Shown: one piece after another, positions 28,639-38,176 of the stretch | Position numbering within the stretch: the stretch's first letter is position 1 | Layout of the letters: every line of letters begins with the position of its first letter | Origin: an uncultured Clostridia bacterium | Lineage (GTDB): Bacteria; Bacillota; Clostridia; Oscillospirales; Ruminococcaceae | DNA length: 64,000 nucleotides | Reading direction: 5' to 3' | Assembly: GCA_947625195.1 (NCBI GenBank) | Contig: CANQNK010000006.1 | Coordinates: forward strand, 28,955 to 92,954 | Notes under the pieces: generated by a model | Database searches by the model: none | Seen by the model: only the letters and a program-made list of their open reading frames with translations | Told to the model about the DNA's origin: nothing | Translations under genes and position numbers: made by a program

Positions 28639-29877
28639 CTACGACCTGTAATCTCCGTTTATTTTAACATAATCGTATGTGAGATCACAGCCCCAAGCAG
28701 TGGCTTTGCCATCGCCGTTACCTATATTTATATCTATGATTATTTCGTCCTCAAGCAGAATTTCCTTTGCCTTTTCTTCCGAAAACGCGATCCCTGCTCC
28801 GTTTTCACAAACGTAAATTTTTCCCTTTGAACTTTCAAGCGTTACTGACACATTATTTATGTCGAACTCAGCGTCTGCATAGCCTATCGCACAGAGTATT
28901 CTTCCCCAGTTTGCGTCTGCGCCGAACATCGCGCACTTAAATAGAGGAGAGCATATAACGCTTTTTGCAACTGTTCTTGCCGTTTCAAAATCTTTAGCTC
29001 CGTTTACGTTGCACTCAAGCAGCTTTGTTGCACCCTCGCCATCGGCGGCTAACATTCTTGTCATATTCATCATTACAGCGTACAATGCTTGTTTAAAGGT
29101 TTCAAAATTTGCATTATCACTCATTATCTCGTCGTTGCCCGCAAGTCCGTTCGCCATAACCGATACCATATCGTTTGTGGAAGTATCTCCGTCAACAGAC
29201 AGGCAGTTGTAAGTAGTTTTAACGACCTCGCTTAGCGCCTTTTGAAGCATTTCAGCCCTGATATTGACATCAGTAGTTATAAAATTGAGGGTCGTCGCCA
29301 TATTCGGGTGGATCATTCCGCTGCCCTTTGCCATACCGCCAAGGCGGCAGGTCTTTCCGCTTACATCAAACTCGACCGCAACCTGCTTCATTACCGTATC
29401 GGTCGTCATAATTGCATTTGCCGCCTTGTCGTTTCCCGTATACGAAAGCCCCTCGACAAGCGGTTTTATTCCGCTTTCAATTGGCTCTATCGGCAAAACC
29501 TGTCCGATAACTCCTGTTGAGGCAACTATAACCTCGTCGCTCGGTATTCCGAGAGCATCGCCCGCAAGAGAACACATTCTCTCTGCCTTCTCCTCTCCGT
29601 CAGCGTTGCAGGTATTTGCGTTCTTTGAATTTGCAATGACCGCTCTCGACTTTCCGCCTGTTTTTTTAAGATGGACTTTCGTAACATAAATCGGCGCGCC
29701 CTTTACCTTGTTCTGCGTGTAAACGCAGGCGGTGTTGCAAAGCGTGTCGGAAACTATAAGCGCCAAGTCGTTTTTATTCTTATCAGAATTAAGTCCGCAG
29801 TTTACGCCGTTTGCCTTAAATCCCTTTGCGGCGCACACTCCGCCCCCAATAAATTTATCATTACCTTTTAGTATCAT
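28639..29877 (-). CDS. argJ: Bifunctional ornithine acetyltransferase/N-acetylglutamate synthase
   Basis: GGMAKGSGMIHPNMATTLNFITTD, VDGDTSTNDMVSVMANG; start ATG 29877 likely. Confidence 0.94.
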   Translation of the reverse strand: MILKGNDKFIGGGVCAAKGFKANGVNCGLNSDKNKNDLALIVSDTLCNTACVYTQNKVKGAPIYVTKVHLKKTGGKSRAVIANSKNANTCNADGEEKAERMCSLAGDALGIPSDEVIVASTGVIGQVLPIEPIESGIKPLVEGLSYTGNDKAANAIMTTDTVMKQVAVEFDVSGKTCRLGGMAKGSGMIHPNMATTLNFITTDVNIRAEMLQKALSEVVKTTYNCLSVDGDTSTNDMVSVMANGLAGNDEIMSDNANFETFKQALYAVMMNMTRMLAADGEGATKLLECNVNGAKDFETARTVAKSVICSPLFKCAMFGADANWGRILCAIGYADAEFDINNVSVTLESSKGKIYVCENGAGIAFSEEKAKEILLEDEIIIDINIGNGDGKATAWGCDLTYDYVKINGDYRS

Positions 29878-29914
29878 ATTATTGTCCTTTTTATCTGTAT
29901 ATCTTGATATTAAA

Positions 29915-30493
29915 TTATCTGAATTCTTTCCTGACAGCAAGCTCAACCTGTGAACCTATACAATTATTGCCGTCAAAATCAAGCCTTATAATGAATGGCA
30001 TAAAATCCACAATTTTCTTAAAGCATTCAAAATCAAACTTCGGATAAAAGTAATTTAATATAGTGCTCAACGCTGTTCCGTGAGTTGCAATAACTATATT
30101 TTCATTTTTATGCTCTAAAAGAACTTTTTTCAATGCTTTGATATTACGCTCACGAACTTCATTTAAACACTCACCGTCTTTTATGTGATAATTAAAATCC
30201 GCCCATTGCTTTTGTATGTAATCAAAGAACCCTTCACCGTGCCAGCCTCCGGCGTCACGCTCTCTGAAATTCTCATCTGTGTGAATTTCCATATTAAGAG
30301 TTTTTGCAAGGTCACTAATCGTATCAATACTTCTCTTATAAGGACTAGACATCACAAAATCAATACCCTTGTTCTTTAAAACATTCGTAACCTCTAAAGA
30401 ATCCCGAAGCCCCTCATCAGTAAGCGGTCTTGTCCTGTCATCATGAATGTTCCTGTCAGGCTCTGCGTGGCGCACAAAATAAACTTTTGTCAT
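29915..30493 (-). CDS. Histidine phosphatase family protein
   Basis: KVYFVRHAEPDRN (RHA motif), SSPYKRSIDTISDLA, VIATHGTALSTILNYF. Confidence 0.87.
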   Translation of the reverse strand: MTKVYFVRHAEPDRNIHDDRTRPLTDEGLRDSLEVTNVLKNKGIDFVMSSPYKRSIDTISDLAKTLNMEIHTDENFRERDAGGWHGEGFFDYIQKQWADFNYHIKDGECLNEVRERNIKALKKVLLEHKNENIVIATHGTALSTILNYFYPKFDFECFKKIVDFMPFIIRLDFDGNNCIGSQVELAVRKEFR

Positions 30494-30529
30494 TTTTGTC
30501 CTCATTTCGTTATTTACACACTTAAAACT

Positions 30530-31483
30530 CTATTCAAGCCCTATTTTTTCATCAAGCCCCAGAACTATGTTCATACACTGAACCGCCGCACCGCTTGCAC
30601 CTTTTCCCAGATTGTCAAGCCGTGAGCATAGCAAAACTCGCTCGTCATTTCCGCAGACAAAAATCTGCATATTGTTTGTTCCCTCAAGAGTATTTGCAGC
30701 CAAAAAGCCGTCAGGCAAAGTTTCTGTAGCACCGAACTCTAAAACCCGAACAAAATGCTCATTTTTATAATGCTCGCTTAATGCTTTGTGTATGTCAGAC
30801 GCTGTGTATCTGCCGTTCAAAAGCCTTGTTATTATCGGCACAGTAACCACCATTCCCGCATAATAATTATCAACTATCGGATTAAACACAGGCGGATAGT
30901 CAAGACCGCAGATTTTCTGCATTTCGGGCAGGTGCTTATGATTCTGCGTAAGCGCATACTGCCTTGGGGAGTTATACTCATATGGCATTTCATCACCCTC
31001 ATAGACGGCTATCATTTTCTTGCCTGCACCCGAATATCCCGACACCGCATGGCAGATAACTGGATAATCACGCGGCAGAATTCCTGCGGTTATAAGAGGG
31101 TAAACCAGACTTATAAATCCGCTTGCATAACAGCCGGGAACAGCAATTCTGCTTGAGTTTTTTATCTTTTCTCTATGTGCTGAAGACAACTCGGGAAAGC
31201 CGTATACCCAGTCCGGATTTGTTCTATGAGCGGTAGATGCGTCGATTATCTTTGTATGGACGTTATTTTTATCAATCAGCGATACGGATTCTATCGCCGC
31301 TTTATCAGGCAGACACAGAAAAGTAATATCCGACTCATTTATAAATTTAGCGCGCTCACTTTTATCCTTGCGCTTATCTTCATCTATAAGCATTATCTCA
31401 AGGTCATCACGGTTTTTAAATCGCTCATAGATTTTAAGACCGGTCGTTCCTTCTTTTCCGTCTATAAAGATTTTTGTTTTCAT
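30530..31483 (-). CDS. argC: N-acetyl-gamma-glutamyl-phosphate reductase
   Basis: KIFIDGKEGTTGLKIYERF, VPGCYASGFISLVYPL, HAVSGYSGAGKKM. Confidence 0.92.
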   Translation of the reverse strand: MKTKIFIDGKEGTTGLKIYERFKNRDDLEIMLIDEDKRKDKSERAKFINESDITFLCLPDKAAIESVSLIDKNNVHTKIIDASTAHRTNPDWVYGFPELSSAHREKIKNSSRIAVPGCYASGFISLVYPLITAGILPRDYPVICHAVSGYSGAGKKMIAVYEGDEMPYEYNSPRQYALTQNHKHLPEMQKICGLDYPPVFNPIVDNYYAGMVVTVPIITRLLNGRYTASDIHKALSEHYKNEHFVRVLEFGATETLPDGFLAANTLEGTNNMQIFVCGNDERVLLCSRLDNLGKGASGAAVQCMNIVLGLDEKIGLE

Positions 31484-31504
31484 ATATCTTTTGCCTTTCG
31501 ATTT

Positions 31505-32878
31505 TTACTTATCAATTTCTCTCAAAACATACTCTATCTGCGCCTTAACGCTTTCTGGCGCAGGTCCTCCTGCCGACTTTCTCTCGTTCACGCAGGTGTC
31601 AAGAGAAATAGCTTTATACACATCTTCATCAAAGCTGTCGCTCAGCTTTTTATACTCGCTTATCGGTAGCGTTTCCAAAGTAACTCCCAGTTCTATACAT
31701 CTTGCAACCAAAGTACCCGTGATTTTATATGCGTCCCTGAAAGGCAGTCCCTTTTTTACGAGATAGTCCGCGCAGTCGGTTGCGTTTATGAATCCCTTAG
31801 CTGCGGCCAGTCGCATATTGTCACTTAGCACTGTCATCGTTGATAGCATCGGTATAAATGTGTTTATACAAAGCTTGACAGTATCGACCGCGTCAAATAT
31901 TGCCTCCTTGTCCTCCTGCATATCCTTGTTATATGCAAGCGACAGGTTTTTCATCATAGAAAGCAAGGTGTTCAAATCTCCATAAACACGTGCTGTCTTT
32001 CCTCTGATAAGCTCGGTAACGTCGGGATTTTTCTTCTGCGGCATAATGCTTGAGCCGGTTGCATAAGCGTCGTCAAGCTCGACAAACTTAAACTCCCACG
32101 AACACCATAAAATAATTTCCTCAGAAAAGCGTGAAAGGTGCATCATAAGAATCGATATTGCGCTCGCAAGCTCAATACAGAAATCTCTGTCAGAAACTCC
32201 GTCAAGCGAGTTTTGAGTAATTCCGTCAAAGCCTAAAAGCTCGCAAACTCTCTGCCTGTCTATCTTGTAGGTAGTACCCGCTAAAGCGCCGCTTCCCAAA
32301 GGCATCTGGTTCATTCTCTTGTAGGTATCGTCAAGCCTGCCGATGTCGCGCAAAAGCATATTTGCATATGCCATAAGGTGATGTGCAAAGGTTATCGGCT
32401 GTGCTCTCTGAAGATGCGTATATCCCGGCATAACGGTTTCAAGATGCACTTTCGCCATATCTGTAATGGTATGGACCAGCTTTACGGTTATTTCTTTTAT
32501 TTCTTTTATCTCGTCTAAAAGATACATTCTTATATCAAGAGCTATCTGATCGTTTCTGCTCCTTGCGGTATGAAGGCGCTTTCCCGCGTCTCCGATCCTT
32601 TTTGTAAGCTCCGCCTCGACAAACATATGTATATCCTCGGCGGTGTAATCAAACTCAAGCTTTCCCGATTCAATATCCGAAAGTATTTCATTCAACCCGT
32701 CAATAATCTTTTCGCTGTCGGTTTTATCTATTATCCCCTGTTCTCCGAGCATAGTCGCGTGAGCTATCGAGCCTTTTATGTCCTGCTTATACATTCTTGC
32801 ATCAAACTTGATAGACGAATTAAAGTCGTTCACACGCTCGTCTATCTCCTTTGAAAATCTTCCCGCCCACATCGGCAT
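31505..32878 (-). CDS. argH: Argininosuccinate lyase
   Basis: MWAGRFSKEIDERVNDFNSSI, LHTARSRNDQIALDIRMYL, TGSSIMPQKKNPDVTELIRGK. Confidence 0.95.
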   Translation of the reverse strand: MPMWAGRFSKEIDERVNDFNSSIKFDARMYKQDIKGSIAHATMLGEQGIIDKTDSEKIIDGLNEILSDIESGKLEFDYTAEDIHMFVEAELTKRIGDAGKRLHTARSRNDQIALDIRMYLLDEIKEIKEITVKLVHTITDMAKVHLETVMPGYTHLQRAQPITFAHHLMAYANMLLRDIGRLDDTYKRMNQMPLGSGALAGTTYKIDRQRVCELLGFDGITQNSLDGVSDRDFCIELASAISILMMHLSRFSEEIILWCSWEFKFVELDDAYATGSSIMPQKKNPDVTELIRGKTARVYGDLNTLLSMMKNLSLAYNKDMQEDKEAIFDAVDTVKLCINTFIPMLSTMTVLSDNMRLAAAKGFINATDCADYLVKKGLPFRDAYKITGTLVARCIELGVTLETLPISEYKKLSDSFDEDVYKAISLDTCVNERKSAGGPAPESVKAQIEYVLREIDK

Positions 32879-32917
32879 AAAAATCTCTCCTTTAAATCCG
32901 TCTATAAAAGTCTGTAA

Positions 32918-32942
32918 GGGCAGCACGAAAAATGCTGCCCCG
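32918..32942 (-). terminator. Hairpin in argG-argH intergenic region
   Basis: GGGCAGCA-cgaaaaa-TGCTGCCC; terminator or processing stem, not resolved. Confidence 0.45.
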
Positions 32943-32965
32943 ACAGTTTATTTTTCAACAATCTG

Positions 32966-34195
32966 TTATTTCTTATTGCGCTTCTGGTCAAGCTTAGCTT
33001 TCACCTTTATAGGAAGTCCGAACAGATTTATAAAGCCTGCCGAATCCTTCTGATCGTATACATGATCCTCGTCAAAGGTCGCGACCTCTTCATCGTAAAG
33101 AGTGTAGGGAGAAGTAACTCCGGCATTTATCATGTTGCCCTTATAAAGCTTTAGCCTTACATCTCCTGTAACCGTTTTCTGCGTTTCGGTTACAAATGCG
33201 GAAAGCGCCTCTCTTAGCGGGGTGAACCACTGACCGTTATACACGATATCCGCAAACTTTATTCCCAGATACTGCTTTACCCTTGCGGTTTCCTTGTCGA
33301 TAGTTATAGTCTCCAAAACCTCATGCGCACGGTAAAGTATCGCTCCTCCCGGAGTTTCATAAACACCTCTTGACTTCATACCTACAAGGCGGTTTTCTAC
33401 CAGATCCTCAATGCCTATTCCGTTTTCCCCGCCGAGCTTGTTAAGCGTTTTTACTATCTCAACTCCGCTCATCTCCTTGCCGTCGATAGCGGTAGGCACT
33501 CCCTTTTCAAAGTGGATAGTAACATATGTCGGCTTATCCGGCGCCTGAATAGGCGATACGCCAAGCTCAAGAAATCCCTCCTTCTCATACTGAGGCTCGT
33601 TTGCAGGGTCTTCAAGATCAAGTCCCTCATGAGAAAGATGCCACAGATTCTTGTCCTTTGAATAGTTTGTTTCTCTGTTTATCTTAAGAGGTATGTTGTG
33701 CGCCTCGGCATAATCTATCTCCTCGTCTCTGGACTTTAAATTCCAGATTCTCCACGGTGCGATTATCTTCATATCGGGTGCAAAGGCCTTTATCGCAAGC
33801 TCAAACCTTACCTGATCGTTTCCTTTTCCCGTGCAGCCGTGACAGATAGCATCAGCGCCCTCCTTTATAGCGATCTCCGCTATCCTCTTTGCAATAATAG
33901 GTCTTGCAAAGGAGGTTCCCAGCATATATCTGTTTTCGTAAACAGCGCCCGCCTGTACAGTCGGAAAAACATAATCCTCAACAAACTCCTTGTTAAGGTC
34001 CTCAATATAAAGCTTAGAAGCGCCCGTCTTTAAGGCCTTTTCCTCAAGGCCTTCAAGCTCTGTTCCCTGTCCCACATCTCCGGATACAGCTATTACCTCA
34101 CAGTTGTTGTAGTTCTCCTTAAGCCACGGGATAATGATAGATGTGTCAAGTCCGCCAGAATATGCAAGCACTACCTTTTTGATCTCATTTGCCAT
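32966..34195 (-). CDS. argG: Argininosuccinate synthase
   Basis: [51 protein letters not shown]. Confidence 0.96.
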   Translation of the reverse strand: MANEIKKVVLAYSGGLDTSIIIPWLKENYNNCEVIAVSGDVGQGTELEGLEEKALKTGASKLYIEDLNKEFVEDYVFPTVQAGAVYENRYMLGTSFARPIIAKRIAEIAIKEGADAICHGCTGKGNDQVRFELAIKAFAPDMKIIAPWRIWNLKSRDEEIDYAEAHNIPLKINRETNYSKDKNLWHLSHEGLDLEDPANEPQYEKEGFLELGVSPIQAPDKPTYVTIHFEKGVPTAIDGKEMSGVEIVKTLNKLGGENGIGIEDLVENRLVGMKSRGVYETPGGAILYRAHEVLETITIDKETARVKQYLGIKFADIVYNGQWFTPLREALSAFVTETQKTVTGDVRLKLYKGNMINAGVTSPYTLYDEEVATFDEDHVYDQKDSAGFINLFGLPIKVKAKLDQKRNKK

Positions 34196-34236
34196 TTTAA
34201 TTTTCTCCTTTTGTTGGTTTTTACTTTCAAATGTAA

Positions 34237-34264
34237 ATTATACACATAAATTTTCCAATGTCAA
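34237..34264 (-). promoter_or_regulatory. Consensus promoter upstream of argG
   Basis: Minus strand TTGACA (34264-34259), 16 nt, TATAAT (34242-34237). Confidence 0.75.
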
Positions 34265-34344
34265 GCGTTTATTCAAAATAATTTATAAAAAGTTCCGATG
34301 ATAGCAAATTTCCTGCATATAACATGTATATATGCAGGAAAATA

Positions 34345-34358
34345 TGAATATTTATTCA
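34345..34358. promoter_or_regulatory. ARG-box-like site
   Basis: TGAATA-TT-TATTCA, perfect 6-bp arms resembling an ArgR/AhrC half-operator pair, upstream of the arg cluster. Confidence 0.4.
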
Positions 34359-34365
34359 CTTTGGA

Positions 34366-34656
34366 TTATTTATGCACGCGCTTTCTTTGCTTTTCCATCT
34401 CGCTTATATTGATTCCCGCCGCTTTGAATTCCGAGTTAAGCCGGTTGTTGAGTCTGGCTCTCGCTGCGCGAACGTAAATATCAAGCGCGATAGCCGTTAC
34501 CGCACACAAAACTGCAATTATGATAAGCGGTATGCCTGAACCGACAGACATTGCAATAATTGCCAAAATTACAGCCGCAATATATAAAACAAAATAAATC
34601 AACATCAGCACGCTGAGTCTGTTGACCTCCTTAACAGGGTCTTTAATTTCTTTCAT
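34366..34656 (-). CDS. Small two-TM membrane protein
   Basis: KEIKDPVKEVNRLSVLMLIYFVLYIAAVILAIIAMSVGSGIPLIIIAVLCAVTAIAL. Confidence 0.65.
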   Translation of the reverse strand: MKEIKDPVKEVNRLSVLMLIYFVLYIAAVILAIIAMSVGSGIPLIIIAVLCAVTAIALDIYVRAARARLNNRLNSEFKAAGINISEMEKQRKRVHK

Positions 34657-34669
34657 AGTGTTTACTCCT

Positions 34670-35338
34670 TTACAGATATGCCACAAGTCTGTATATCTTA
34701 CAGCCTTCGCTTAAAAAGCGCCGCTCGTATTCAGTGAGGATATTTCCCTCAAAGCCGCTGCCGTGAAGATCAAAAGTAACATTTTTTAGCTTAAAACCCG
34801 ATTGTGAGAACTGCTCTATCGAAAACTCAAAAAAATGTGCGTTGTCGGTTTTCTGATGTATCTCTGCACCGTCAGCCATAAGCTTTTTATATATTTCAAG
34901 AAAACCGCTGTGTGTAAGCCTGTGAGACGCATACCGCTTTTTGGGATACGGACAGGAAAAGTTTAAGTATATCCTGCTTATGCTTTTATTCTCAATAAAT
35001 CTCGGAAGGTACTCAGCAGGCCCCAGCAGAAACTTAAGATTCTTAACCCCCGTCTCTCTCGCCCTTTCAGCAGCTTCAACTATAACGTTGCTTATCTTTT
35101 CTACCGCTAAAATGTTTATTCCGGGATTTTTCAGCGCAAGCTCTGTGGCAAAGCTTCCCTTTCCGCACCCGATTTCAAGGTAAAGCGGATTGTCATTACC
35201 AAAAATTTCGGTTGTATCAAGGTAATTTTTCTTATCGTCAAAGGTCTTGAAATTTCTGTCCTCAGAGTACATACTTATGATAACGTCATCGCAGGCTTCA
35301 AGCCGCTCGTCAAGGTGCTTTTTTCTTCGCATTCTCAT
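34670..35338 (-). CDS. trmB: tRNA (guanine-N7)-methyltransferase
   Basis: LYLEIGCGKGSFATELALKNP, LAVEKISNVIVEAAERA, RIYLNFSCPYPKKRYASHRLTHSGFLEIY. Confidence 0.9.
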   Translation of the reverse strand: MRMRRKKHLDERLEACDDVIISMYSEDRNFKTFDDKKNYLDTTEIFGNDNPLYLEIGCGKGSFATELALKNPGINILAVEKISNVIVEAAERARETGVKNLKFLLGPAEYLPRFIENKSISRIYLNFSCPYPKKRYASHRLTHSGFLEIYKKLMADGAEIHQKTDNAHFFEFSIEQFSQSGFKLKNVTFDLHGSGFEGNILTEYERRFLSEGCKIYRLVAYL

Positions 35339-35364
35339 ATGAAAACAATCCTTAAAGCCCGCCG

Positions 35365-35538
35365 CTATTCCAAGGGCCTTGAAAGCGTTATCGCAAGAAA
35401 GTCCTCCGCCGACGGATTCTTGACATACTTCCCGTTCAAAGCGTCGTATTTAGGCTGATAAAACACCCTTATTTTCTGATTTTCAAGAGCTGTTAAGAAA
35501 AGCTCGTCCACATTTTCCCTGCAAACATCAAAACTCAT
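35365..35538 (-). CDS. 57-aa ORF resembling the start of an EAL domain (absent from ORF track)
   Basis: My translation: MSFDVCRENVDELFLTALENQKIRVFYQPKYDALNGKYVKNPSAEDFLAITLSRPLE*; 'AL..Q.I.V.YQPKYD...G' recalls EAL-domain N-termini. Confidence 0.45.
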   Translation of the reverse strand: MSFDVCRENVDELFLTALENQKIRVFYQPKYDALNGKYVKNPSAEDFLAITLSRPLE

Positions 35539-35591
35539 ATTCTTTACCCTAAGCGTTAACGCAGTATTTTACCTTTTTGTTCGTCGTTCGA

Positions 35592-36077
35592 TTACAAATA
35601 AATATCCAGATCACTATCGCCTCTTTCAAATGCGTTGTCTACCGGATTTTTATTTATTTCATCTTCATTTTTCTCAAGCTCCTGAAGCTTTTTCTCCTGA
35701 TACTCAACCTTTGCCTTTTCTGTAGAAATTTTATCTTTATCCTGTAATAAAGAAGCGTCTGAGACCGTATTTTTTTTGTGTCTGACTGCGCTTATAACTG
35801 CGAAAACAACTATGCCGATGCACAGCACGATCTCCTCAATCTCCAGAATAAAAATAAAAGTTCTGCTTGAAGAAAAGCCGGGCATCTGCGTTAATAAAGT
35901 GGACGCAGTGGCCGCAGCCATCAGAAGATAGTGTATTCCGCCCTTTCTGTAAAACTGTATAAAAAATATCGCAACCGCCGCCCCTACAAATATAAGATGC
36001 GCAACCAGTGGAAACGGAGTGTATACGTTTTGCAAGGTTTCAACTGATTCTGTTGTTCCTATTAGCAAATTTATCAT
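35592..36077 (-). CDS. Membrane protein of unknown function
   Basis: Several TM segments and a charged C-terminal tail; internal ATG near 36077 with adjacent ggaaagg, start uncertain (track start 36191). Confidence 0.55.
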   Translation of the reverse strand: MINLLIGTTESVETLQNVYTPFPLVAHLIFVGAAVAIFFIQFYRKGGIHYLLMAAATASTLLTQMPGFSSSRTFIFILEIEEIVLCIGIVVFAVISAVRHKKNTVSDASLLQDKDKISTEKAKVEYQEKKLQELEKNEDEINKNPVDNAFERGDSDLDIYL

Positions 36078-36300
36078 CCTTTCCGATTTTATTTTACATT
36101 TAAGTATAACACAACATAATGAAAAAAGCAAGATTTCAATAGATTTCTTTTTAGATCTTATGGATTTTAAAACAATGCAAGCAAAAAACACAAGCGAATC
36201 AAATCAAACTTTCAAAGCGCAAAGTCGCTTATTTTCATTTATCACATTTTATCACACGCCTTCATAATATACTGGTAAGCTAAGAAAATGAGGTGACATT

Positions 36301-38136
36301 ATGTGCGCTATTGCTGGTGCAATAAATCAAAGCGATTTATTTTACAATGATCCGAGGGTAGCTGTTGAGATAAGAAACTGTCTTAAGCACCGAGGTCCGG
36401 ATCAGGACGGAATTTACATAAAGGACGAAGCTGTGCTTATTCACACACGGCTGGCAATAATAGACGTCGAAAACGGTATTCAGCCTATGATAGCCGAGCA
36501 CGGCGGTGAGGAATACGTTATCGTATATAACGGCGAGCTGTATAATACCGATGATATCAGAGCGGAGCTTATAAGCCTTGGGCACAGCTTTAAAACCCAC
36601 GCCGATACGGAAGTTGTTCTTAAGGCGTTCATTCAGTGGCGGGAGGACGCTTTAAAACGCTTTAACGGAATCTTCGGCTTTGCCATTTGGGAGGCAAAAA
36701 AGAAAAGCCTTTTTATCGCACGTGACAAATTAGGCGTAAAGCCTTTGTTTTACGGACTCTTCGGGGATAAGCTTTTGTTTGCAAGCGAGATAAAAGGAAT
36801 ACTGTGTAACCCGATCGCAAAGCCGAGAGTAAACACTTCAGGCATTGCCGAGATAATGCTTATCGGCCCGGGAAGAACAAGCGGCTTCGGAGTTTTTGAA
36901 AATATATATGAGCTAAAGCCCGGTGAATGCGGATATTTTAAAGACGGCAGACTGAAAACTCATATGTACTTTGAACTTGTGGAACAAGAAAACAAAGAGA
37001 GTTTTGAAGAAGCTCTGGAACATACAAGGTTTCTTGTAACAGACGCTATAAAACGGCAGATGGTTTCTGACGTGGGTATAGGCACCTTCCTTTCAGGCGG
37101 ACTTGATTCAAGCGGAATATCTTCGATAGCTGCGGGAATTCTTAAGGAAAACGGCGAACAGCTAAAAACCTTCTCTGTAAACTATCTTGACAATGACAAA
37201 TACTTCAAGCAAAATAAATTTCAGCCCAACAGCGATAACGAGTTTATCAAGATAATGAGCGATTACCTTGACAGCGACCACAGAGTTATAACCGTCGACA
37301 CGCCAGAGCTTGTTGAGACCAACTACCGAGCTGTAGATTCAAGAGACCTTCCGGGCATGGTCGATGTAGACTCCTCCCTGATGCTGTTTTGCGAAAAGGT
37401 CAAGGAGGATCGCTCGGTTGTGCTTTCCGGCGAATGTGCAGACGAACTGTTCGGAGGTTACCCGTGGTACAGAGATAAGGAAATACGAATGATCGACGGT
37501 TTCCCTTGGTCACAGACGACCGCTTTAAGAGCCTCTCTTTTAAATGACAAGATAAAGTCCAGAATAAACCCCCAGGCTTTCGTGTATCATAAGTATAAGG
37601 ACACCATAAGCAAAGTGAGCGGTGAGTTTGACAAAACCGAAACCGATAAGCGAATGAGAGAAATGTACCTTTTAAACGTATACTGGTTTATGCAAAACCT
37701 GCTTGAAAGAAAGGACAGAATGAGTATGAGCTGCGGGCTTGAGGTGAGAGTTCCGTTCTGTGACTACAGGATTGCTGAATATATGTATAACGTTCCGTGG
37801 GAATACAAGGACTACAAAGGCAGGGAAAAAGGTCTTTTAAGAAAGGCTCTTGAGGACGTTTTACCTAAAGAGATAGTCTGGCGAAAGAAAAGTCCTTATC
37901 CTAAAACTCACAACCCGAGCTACACAATAGAAATCAATACTGAGTTCAAGAAAATGGCTGAGGATAAAAGCTCTCCGATTTTTGAAATCCTAAAGCAGTC
38001 TGAAGTAAAAAAGCTTATTGACACAACCGACACCATTTACTGGTACGGTCAGCTTATGGCGACGCCGCAGACAAAAGCATACCTTTTGCAGGTGAATTAC
38101 TGGATAAAGAAAAAGAACGTTATATTTGTAGATTGA
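36301..38136 (+). CDS. asnB: Asparagine synthase (glutamine-hydrolysing)
   Basis: MCAIAGAINQS, NCLKHRGPDQDGIY, IGTFLSGGLDSSGISSIAA. Confidence 0.95.
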   Translation: MCAIAGAINQSDLFYNDPRVAVEIRNCLKHRGPDQDGIYIKDEAVLIHTRLAIIDVENGIQPMIAEHGGEEYVIVYNGELYNTDDIRAELISLGHSFKTHADTEVVLKAFIQWREDALKRFNGIFGFAIWEAKKKSLFIARDKLGVKPLFYGLFGDKLLFASEIKGILCNPIAKPRVNTSGIAEIMLIGPGRTSGFGVFENIYELKPGECGYFKDGRLKTHMYFELVEQENKESFEEALEHTRFLVTDAIKRQMVSDVGIGTFLSGGLDSSGISSIAAGILKENGEQLKTFSVNYLDNDKYFKQNKFQPNSDNEFIKIMSDYLDSDHRVITVDTPELVETNYRAVDSRDLPGMVDVDSSLMLFCEKVKEDRSVVLSGECADELFGGYPWYRDKEIRMIDGFPWSQTTALRASLLNDKIKSRINPQAFVYHKYKDTISKVSGEFDKTETDKRMREMYLLNVYWFMQNLLERKDRMSMSCGLEVRVPFCDYRIAEYMYNVPWEYKDYKGREKGLLRKALEDVLPKEIVWRKKSPYPKTHNPSYTIEINTEFKKMAEDKSSPIFEILKQSEVKKLIDTTDTIYWYGQLMATPQTKAYLLQVNYWIKKKNVIFVD

Positions 38137-38176
38137 CATTTTTATATCAGTCTGATAAAATATATTTGTAAAAAAT

